From assembly GCA_018057825.1 (NCBI GenBank), contig JAGPCY010000001.1, positions 248,001 to 312,000 on the forward strand: a DNA stretch of 64,000 bases, written 5' to 3'. Every line of letters begins with the position of its first letter. Position 1 is the stretch's first letter. Positions 58,892 to 64,000 of the stretch are shown here, in pieces. Below the pieces are notes generated by a model that was given only the letters and a program-made list of their open reading frames with translations, had not been told where the DNA came from and did not search any database. This stretch comes from Kofleriaceae bacterium (GTDB taxonomy: Bacteria; Myxococcota_A; Polyangia; Haliangiales; Haliangiaceae). A program made the position numbers and the translations under genes.

Positions 58892-60019
58892 GTGAGCGAA
58901 CGCCGCCGCCCGCCCGACCGGCGCCCCGCCGACGCGCCGGCCCCGGTGCACCACGCCGGCCGCGGTGCGGTGACCAACCCGCCTGGGCGGTTTGAGGCGG
59001 TCGAGCGTCGGGTCTTCGACGACGGCTGGGGTGACCTGCGCGACGCCGATGCCCCGGACGAGCTGCCGCCCGGGCCGCCGACCACCGTGACCGACGAGGC
59101 CATCGCCTCGATCATCGCGACCAACGACAGCCCCGACGTGCCCTTCGATCGCTCGATCAACCCGTACCGCGGCTGCGAGCACGGCTGCGTGTACTGCTTC
59201 GCTCGGCCGAGCCACGCCTTCCTCGGGCTGTCGCCGGGCCTCGACTTCGAGACCCAGCTCCGCGCCAAGCCCGAGGCCGCCGCGGTCCTGCGCCGCGAGC
59301 TCGGCCGCGCGCGCTACGCCTGCGCGCCGGTCAACCTCGGCGCCAACACCGATCCGTACCAGCCGATCGAGCGCGACCGCCGCCTGACCCGCGCGATCCT
59401 CGAGGTCCTGGCCGAGTGCCATCACCCGGTCACGATCATCACCAAGAGCGCGCTGGTGGTGCGCGATCTCGATCTGCTGGCGCCGATGGCGGCCCGCGGT
59501 CTGGCCCAGGTCACGATCTCGCTCACCACCCTCGACCCGGCGCTGGCCGCGATCCTCGAGCCACGCGCCGCCCGGCCGCCGCGCCGCCTGGCCACGATCG
59601 CGCGCCTGGCCGCCGCCGGGATCCCGGTCGGGGTCTTCACCTCGCCGATGATCCCGGCGATCAACGACGGCGAGCTCGAGGCGCTCCTGGCCGCCGGTCG
59701 CGACGCCGGCGCCGGCCACGCCTCCTACGTGCTCTTGCGCTTGCCCCACGAGCTCAAGCAGCTCTTCGACGACTGGCTGCGCACCCACTTCGCCGATCGC
59801 GCCGAGCGCGTGCTCGCGCTCCTGCGCGCGACCCGCGGCGGTCAGCTCTACGACAGCGACTTCTCGCAGCGCATGCGCGGCACCGGGCCCTACGCCGAGC
59901 TCCTGGCCCAGCGGTTCGCGGTCGCGTGTCGTCGCCTCGGCCTGGCCACCACGCCGCCGCCGCTCGACACCCGGCAGTTCACGCCGCCGGCGGCCCCCGG
60001 GCAGCTCCGCCTGTGGTGA
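58892..60019 (+). CDS. PA0069-family radical SAM protein
   Basis: The 375-residue protein has the 4Fe-4S motif INPYRGCEHGCVYCFARPSH (CxxxCxxC, ~95-102), then ANTDPYQPIE, TIITKSALVVRDLDLL, VTISLTTLD and VGVFTSPMIPAINDGE. This gene family occurs widely without a known substrate; relatives include spore photoproduct lyase-like Rv2578c-type proteins. GTG 58892 (or 58889) starts it; CACACT lies 6 bases upstream. It ends in a hairpin region shared with the next convergent gene. Confidence 0.88.
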   Translation: MSERRRPPDRRPADAPAPVHHAGRGAVTNPPGRFEAVERRVFDDGWGDLRDADAPDELPPGPPTTVTDEAIASIIATNDSPDVPFDRSINPYRGCEHGCVYCFARPSHAFLGLSPGLDFETQLRAKPEAAAVLRRELGRARYACAPVNLGANTDPYQPIERDRRLTRAILEVLAECHHPVTIITKSALVVRDLDLLAPMAARGLAQVTISLTTLDPALAAILEPRAARPPRRLATIARLAAAGIPVGVFTSPMIPAINDGELEALLAAGRDAGAGHASYVLLRLPHELKQLFDDWLRTHFADRAERVLALLRATRGGQLYDSDFSQRMRGTGPYAELLAQRFAVACRRLGLATTPPPLDTRQFTPPAAPGQLRLW

Positions 60020-60022
60020 CCG

Positions 60023-60053
60023 CCGCGGTGACGAGGCGTCGTCACGACCGCGG
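60023..60053. terminator. hairpin between convergent genes
   Basis: CCGCGG and TGACGA (60023-60034) pair with TCGTCA and CCGCGG (60039-60044 and 60048-60053), closing a GGCG loop with a 3-base bulge. There is no T-tract on either strand, so intrinsic termination is not certain. It may be a bidirectional stop or an mRNA end-protecting hairpin. Confidence 0.4.
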
Positions 60054-61421
60054 CAAGCCGCCGGCGAGCGCGGCGGCGATCGTCGCCTCGGTGTAGCTCG
60101 TGCCCCAGACCGCGTTGACCGCGTCGGCCACCACCGCCGCGCCGGTCCGCACGCCGATCGGCATCGCCGACAGATCGTAGAGGTACAGGCGCGGGTCGCA
60201 CAGCTCGCGCAGGCGCGGCGCCGCCCAGCTCACGTCGCGGCCGGTCGCGGCCGCGGCTCGCACCAGGGTGAGGTGGGCGATCATCGCGTCCTTCGCCGCC
60301 AGGCCGACCACCACCTGGCTCGGCGGCGCCAGGCGCAGGTGCAGGTAGGCCACGGCGTAGGTCAGGTAGCTGGCGTACCCGGGCTCCTCGCCCAGGGGGC
60401 CGTGGGTGCCGGCGCCCGGATCGGGCGCGCCCGCGCGCGGCCAGTACACCGCGTCGGCGCCGCAGCGCGCGCCGAGGGCCTGGCTCTGGGCGATCGGCAC
60501 CAGGTTGTCGAGATCATCGTGCAGCACCAAGGTGTCGGTCGGCAGGGTTGGACACAGGTCGGCGAGGCGAAGCCCGCCGTAGTCGGCGTCGGGCGCGTCG
60601 GGTGGGCCGCCGGTGGTCGCGTAGATCCGCCGGAGGTACGGCTCGAGGAAGTCGCGCACCGGCTGGGTCCGGCTGCGGGCGTGCTCGACCCAGGTCGCGA
60701 AGTCGCTCGGCGGATAGATCGCCACCGCGACCGCCGCCGGGGCTCGCGGATCGGCGCCGGCCGCGGCGTAGAGCGCCTCGAACCCGCCCCACGAGCCGCC
60801 GAAGGTGCCGATCCGCGCGCGGTCGACCCCGGCCTGCTCGGCGACGAACCACATGCCCGCGCGCATGTCGGCCACGTCGTCGCCGACCGAGCCGCCGGCG
60901 TAGAACCGGCCGTAGACCAGGAGCGCCGACAGATCATTGAGCAGGTGGAGCTTGGCCGTGTCGCTGGCGCCGTCGACGGTGGAGGGCTCGTACACGATCT
61001 GGCTCCGGCCGTCGTAGCCGGGCCCGTCGACGTCGGGGTGCTGCCCGGCCGGCAGCGCCGCCCACCGCGTGTCGACGGCCTCGCCGGTCCAGGCGATGCC
61101 GGCGTAGGGCATGGTCGCGACCACCACCGGCCGCGGCCCCGGCTTGTCCGACGGGATCCACTGCACGTAGGTGCGGCCGCCGTCGGGGCGGTGGATCCGC
61201 GCCAGGGTCACCGACCAGGTGCGGTCGCCGTCGGCGTAGGTCGTGGTCGCCAGGGTCTCGGCGCGGTACGCGCCGGCGTCGGGCCCGGCCGCGTCGAGGC
61301 CCGGGGCGTCCGAGCCGCTGTCGGGGGCGGCCGCGGGCGCGTCGTCGCTGCACGCGGCGAGGGCGGCCAGGGCCACCGCCGCGGGGCCCCAGCGTCGGAG
61401 AATCCCACGGTCGGGAGGCAT
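60042..61421 (-). CDS. lipoprotein alpha/beta hydrolase (prolyl-oligopeptidase-like)
   Basis: The 459-residue product has a lipoprotein signal (LAALAAC), an Ala/Asp-rich linker, and an S9-like hydrolase domain. The nucleophile is in IGTFGGSWGGFEALY (Ser ~207), with VLHDDLDNLVPIAQ (Asp) and a His in GTHGPLGEE. The start is set by TATGCT 7 bases upstream, which removes an earlier ATG at 61433. Substrate is unknown; a secreted esterase or peptidase is likely. Confidence 0.78.
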   Translation of the reverse strand: MPPDRGILRRWGPAAVALAALAACSDDAPAAAPDSGSDAPGLDAAGPDAGAYRAETLATTTYADGDRTWSVTLARIHRPDGGRTYVQWIPSDKPGPRPVVVATMPYAGIAWTGEAVDTRWAALPAGQHPDVDGPGYDGRSQIVYEPSTVDGASDTAKLHLLNDLSALLVYGRFYAGGSVGDDVADMRAGMWFVAEQAGVDRARIGTFGGSWGGFEALYAAAGADPRAPAAVAVAIYPPSDFATWVEHARSRTQPVRDFLEPYLRRIYATTGGPPDAPDADYGGLRLADLCPTLPTDTLVLHDDLDNLVPIAQSQALGARCGADAVYWPRAGAPDPGAGTHGPLGEEPGYASYLTYAVAYLHLRLAPPSQVVVGLAAKDAMIAHLTLVRAAAATGRDVSWAAPRLRELCDPRLYLYDLSAMPIGVRTGAAVVADAVNAVWGTSYTEATIAAALAGGLPRS

Positions 61422-61428
61422 GGCGGCG

Positions 61429-61434
61429 AGCATA
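61429..61434 (-). promoter_or_regulatory. -10 box TATGCT for the lipoprotein hydrolase
   Basis: TATGCT (minus strand) ends 7 bases before ATG 61421. Confidence 0.55.
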
Positions 61435-61585
61435 GCAGCGGCGAAAGCAACGACCGGGCCAGCGACCGGGCCGGCTCGGTGGGCGTCGGGCGATCGCGCT
61501 GGGACCGCGTCGGCGATCCCGGGAATGTGGCGCGGGCCGGGCCGGTTTGTGCGGCGTCGCACCCGTCGCAGGGCTGGGACCGGGC

Positions 61586-61614
61586 TTGACAGCCCGCACG
61601 ACCACCACTAAAAG
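61586..61614 (+). promoter_or_regulatory. sigma70-type promoter for the ABC exporter operon
   Basis: A perfect TTGACA (61586-61591), 17-base spacer, and -10 TAAAAG (61609-61614) lie upstream of ATG 61663. A GGGAGG Shine-Dalgarno lies before the start, so this operon has a normal leader of about 40 bases, unlike the leaderless genes. Confidence 0.75.
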
Positions 61615-61662
61615 CTCATTCCTTTCGATGACCTCCATTTTTCACCCGGGAGGCGACGGCCC

Positions 61663-62628
61663 ATGATCGAAGTCTCCAACCTCACCAAGTATTACGGTGG
61701 GAGGCGCGCGCTCGGCCCGGTCTCGTTCGAGATCGACAAAGGCGAGACCGTCGGCTTCCTCGGCCTCAACGGCGCCGGCAAGACCACCGCGCTTCGCATC
61801 CTCGCCTGCGACCTTCGCCCCACCGCGGGCGCGGTCAAGGTCGCGGGCATCGACGCGCTGGCCGAGCCCCACGAGGTCCGCAAGCGCATCGGGTTTCTCC
61901 CCGAGAGCCCGCCGCTCTACATGGAGATGCCGGTCGCCGAGTACATCGACTTCGCGTGCGACCTGCGCGGCGTCCACGCCGGCGAGCGCAAGCAGAAGAT
62001 CGGCGCGGCGCTCGCGCTGACCGATCTGATCGGCGTCGCCGGCCAGGCCATCGGCACGCTGTCCCACGGCTACCGCCAGCGGGTCGGCGTCGCGCAGGCC
62101 ATCGTCCACCGGCCGGCGCTGGTCATCCTCGACGAGCCGACCCGCGGTCTCGACCCGCGGCAGATCGTCGAGATGCGCAAGCTCATCCACGAACTCAAGG
62201 ACAAGCACACCGTGCTCCTGTCCTCCCACGTGTTGTCCGAGGTCAGCCAGACCTGCGATCGCCTGCTGGTCCTGGGCGGCGGCCAGATCCTCGGCACCGG
62301 CACCGAGACCGAGCTGGCCGCGACCATGGAGCCGACCTTCGCGATCGAGCTGACGGTCGGCATCCCGACCGACCGACGCGATCGCCCGGCCGCCGAGCAG
62401 CTCACCGCCGCCCTGGCCGAGCTGGCGGTGACCCTGAGCGCGGTCCCGGCCGAGCACGATCACACCCTGACCGTCACCGTCACCAGCAAGCGCGACCTGC
62501 GGGCCGCGGTCAGCCGGGCGGTGGTCGGGGCCGGCCTCGATCTGTTGCGCCTCGACGCCGCCACCTTGGGCCTCGAGAACACCTTCCTGCGGATGGTCGC
62601 CCCGACCACCCCGGCCAAGGACAACTGA
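61663..62628 (+). CDS. ABC transporter ATP-binding protein (GldA-like)
   Basis: The 321-residue ATPase has Walker A GLNGAGKTTALRI (~36), Q-loop IGFLPESPPLY, signature LSHGYRQRVGVAQA, Walker B ALVILDEPTRGLDP and H-loop SSHVLSEV, then a C-terminal ~90-residue extension. The Q-loop region FLPESPPLYMEM is typical of GldA/NatA-type exporters. It is the first gene of a three-gene operon with an ABC-2 permease and a GldG-like protein. In Bacteroidetes GldAFG supports gliding; in Myxococcota similar sets have no settled function. Confidence 0.92.
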   Translation: MIEVSNLTKYYGGRRALGPVSFEIDKGETVGFLGLNGAGKTTALRILACDLRPTAGAVKVAGIDALAEPHEVRKRIGFLPESPPLYMEMPVAEYIDFACDLRGVHAGERKQKIGAALALTDLIGVAGQAIGTLSHGYRQRVGVAQAIVHRPALVILDEPTRGLDPRQIVEMRKLIHELKDKHTVLLSSHVLSEVSQTCDRLLVLGGGQILGTGTETELAATMEPTFAIELTVGIPTDRRDRPAAEQLTAALAELAVTLSAVPAEHDHTLTVTVTSKRDLRAAVSRAVVGAGLDLLRLDAATLGLENTFLRMVAPTTPAKDN

Positions 62629-62629
62629 C

Positions 62630-63352
62630 ATGCGGGCCATGCTGTCGATCTTCCGCCGCGAGTTCGCGGCCTACACCCGGTCGATCGTCGGGTGGATCGT
62701 CGCCGCGATCGCGATGCTCGCCATGGGCATCGTGTTCCAGGCGTTCTCGACCAAGAGCTCCTTGGCCAGCGAGATGATCTCGCAGTTCTTCTGGGGCGCG
62801 TCGGGCGTGGTCATGATCATCTCGGTGATCCTGTCGTTCCGCACGATCGCCGAGGACCGGCAGTCGGGCGCGATGGTCGTGCTGTCGACCTCGCCGGTGC
62901 GCGAGGTGTCGATCGTCGTCGGCAAGTACCTCGCGGCGCTGGCGTTCCTGACCGTGATCCTGGTGCTGTCGTCGTACATCCCGTTGCTGATCAAGGGCCA
63001 GGGCAAGGTCACCGGCGCGCAGATCTTCGTCGGCTACCTCGGCCTGTGGCTGCTCGGCGCCGCCTGCCTGGCGATCGGCGTGTTCGCCTCGAGCCTGACC
63101 CGCGAGATGATCGTCGCCGCGGTGGTCGCCGCGATCCTGGTGGCTGGGCTGGTGCTCCTGTACCAGCTCGCCCGGGTCACCGACCCGCCGCTGCGCGGCC
63201 TCCTGGCCGAGCTCGACCTGTGGTGGATCCACTTCCAGCAGGGCTTCATGCGCGGCGTGTTCAACCTGAAAGACGCGATCTACTACCTCGCGGTCACGTA
63301 CTTCTTCCTGCTCCTCGCGGTGAAGACCCTGGAGGCGAAGCGATGGCAATGA
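62630..63352 (+). CDS. ABC-2 permease (GldF-like)
   Basis: The 240-residue integral membrane protein has six predicted helices. It opens IFRREFAAYTRSIVGWIV and contains RTIAEDRQSGAMVVLSTSPV, a cytoplasmic loop typical of ABC-2 and GldF permeases. It starts one base after the ATPase stop and its own stop overlaps the next gene. It should form the channel with the GldA-like ATPase. Confidence 0.9.
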   Translation: MRAMLSIFRREFAAYTRSIVGWIVAAIAMLAMGIVFQAFSTKSSLASEMISQFFWGASGVVMIISVILSFRTIAEDRQSGAMVVLSTSPVREVSIVVGKYLAALAFLTVILVLSSYIPLLIKGQGKVTGAQIFVGYLGLWLLGAACLAIGVFASSLTREMIVAAVVAAILVAGLVLLYQLARVTDPPLRGLLAELDLWWIHFQQGFMRGVFNLKDAIYYLAVTYFFLLLAVKTLEAKRWQ

Positions 63353-64000
63353 CCACTCCGGCCCGCCTGTGGGTGCGGGTCTCGCTCCTCATCTCGGTGC
63401 TGTTGTTCCTGCCGGCCCGGCGCCTCCTGGCGCCGATGCCGAGCCTGGCCACGGTCATCACCGCCATCATGGTCGTGGCCTTCCTGGCCGGGCTCGGCGC
63501 CCAGGCCTGGCGGTGGTACGCCGCGTCGGGCAAGCGACGCCAGGGCGAGACCGCCTTGCTCCTGTCGTACCTCGGCCTCTTGGTCGCCGGGCTCCTGTAC
63601 TTCGCCACCACCAAGACCGGCCTGGGCTGGGTCGGCATGGCCGAGGCGACGCCCAAGTCCCTGGCCAAGTTCGACACGATCATGACCCTGGCGGCCGCCA
63701 TCGTCTGCGTGTGCGCGCTCCTGCCGGCGATCTTCATGGAGGCCACGGTCGGCGAGTGGACCACCGATGATCCCGACGACGCCGTCGAGTTCCAGCGGGT
63801 CCGCGAGATGGGCGTGTCGGGGCTGACCATCGGGCTGGCCGCGGCGCTCCTGTTCGTCACCTGCAACGTCGCCAAGCAGAAGAACGTCAAGAAGGACGTC
63901 TCGTACTTCAAGACCGCGGCGCCCGGCGAGTCGACCCGCAAGATCGTCTCGAGCATGAAGGAGCCGGTGCGGGTGCTCCTGTTCTTCCCCGAGGTCAACG
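63343..64000 (+). CDS. GldG-like ABC auxiliary protein, 3' end missing
   Basis: The frame is open from ATG 63343 to the window end (219 residues seen). GGAGG lies 8 bases upstream, and the start overlaps the permease stop. It opens with several hydrophobic helices (four or more: VSLLISVLLFLPARRLLAPM, LATVITAIMVVAFLAGLGAQ, LSYLGLLVAGLLYFATT, VSGLTIGLAAALLFVTCNV), then SYFKTAAPGESTRKIVSSMK and PVRVLLFFPEVN, which match the start of the GldG/ABC_transp_aux domain. The extra N-terminal helices are unusual against plain GldG. Confidence 0.75.
   Translation, partial: MAMTTPARLWVRVSLLISVLLFLPARRLLAPMPSLATVITAIMVVAFLAGLGAQAWRWYAASGKRRQGETALLLSYLGLLVAGLLYFATTKTGLGWVGMAEATPKSLAKFDTIMTLAAAIVCVCALLPAIFMEATVGEWTTDDPDDAVEFQRVREMGVSGLTIGLAAALLFVTCNVAKQKNVKKDVSYFKTAAPGESTRKIVSSMKEPVRVLLFFPEVN

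Noticed and set aside
57103-59268. Upstream continuation of the 53.5-57.1 kb minus-strand reading frame
   Set aside because: It is antisense to the cyclase and radical SAM genes, both of which have clear motifs. The signal peptide at 57102 marks the true start.

Overview
The window reads as chromosome from a very GC-rich member of the Myxococcota; I favour the Haliangiales/Kofleriaceae side. The reasons are the base composition, MYXO-CTERM-type tails, an ADYC-domain lipoprotein, FHA and formylglycine-enzyme-like signalling proteins, many lipobox lipoproteins and a GldA/F/G-like ABC set. No rRNA is present. One complete tRNA gene, tRNA-Gly(GCC), is seen. The taxonomic call is inference; no marker gene was compared.

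Layout. 1-4.9 kb: the end of an FGE-sulfatase-like protein, a repeat-bearing ADYC lipoprotein and a hybrid FHA-GAF-histidine kinase-receiver protein. 4.95-8.37 kb: a coupled STAND-type NTPase and metallo-beta-lactamase-fold protein, bracketed by two CTCGGT hexanucleotide arrays. 8.38-11.26 kb: a decayed integrative element in the 3' part of tRNA-Gly, bounded by a 95-bp direct repeat. It carries an Mrr-like nuclease, a zinc-finger/HNH-like protein, fragments of a kinase and an M23 peptidase, and a frameshifted tyrosine recombinase. 11.3-14 kb: a small lipoprotein, glmS and moaC. 14.1-33.2 kb: a biosynthetic region built around one 13.5-kb NRPS/PKS/aminotransferase gene, with a coupled alpha/beta hydrolase before it and a coupled GT-C-like membrane protein after it. 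A second hydrolase and a polysaccharide deacetylase are divergent, and a JmjC-like cupin and a TIGR04325 methyltransferase lie nearby. 33.4-37.6 kb: a lipoprotein, an unclassified structured RNA region ending in an intrinsic terminator, nadB, a lytic transglycosylase and an AgmX/TonB-like protein. 37.9-50 kb: large membrane glycosyltransferase-like proteins interspersed with a metallopeptidase, a PHP hydrolase and a membrane sulfatase. 50-61.4 kb: a phosphoesterase/beta-propeller protein, a double-FHA protein, a 1202-residue protein that looks like a fusion of two exported proteins, a class III cyclase, a PA0069-like radical SAM protein and an exported alpha/beta hydrolase. 61.6-64 kb: an ABC exporter operon that runs off the end.

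How the genes work together. In the central operon a hydrolase, the assembly line and a membrane protein overlap by 4 bases at each junction. From the domain order I predict a hydrophobic amino acid extended by malonate, transaminated to a beta-amino unit, then joined to two glycine-like residues. The assembly line has no thioesterase, so one of the hydrolases may release the product. The divergent gene pair at 31.7 kb shares overlapping -10 boxes.

Two patterns recur over the whole window. First, many genes have a TANNNT -10-like box only 6-8 bases before the start codon, which implies leaderless mRNAs and fixes several starts. Second, five CTCGGT/CTCGGC arrays sit at gene 3' ends, always oriented so that an adjacent gene's transcript would carry the pyrimidine-rich strand.
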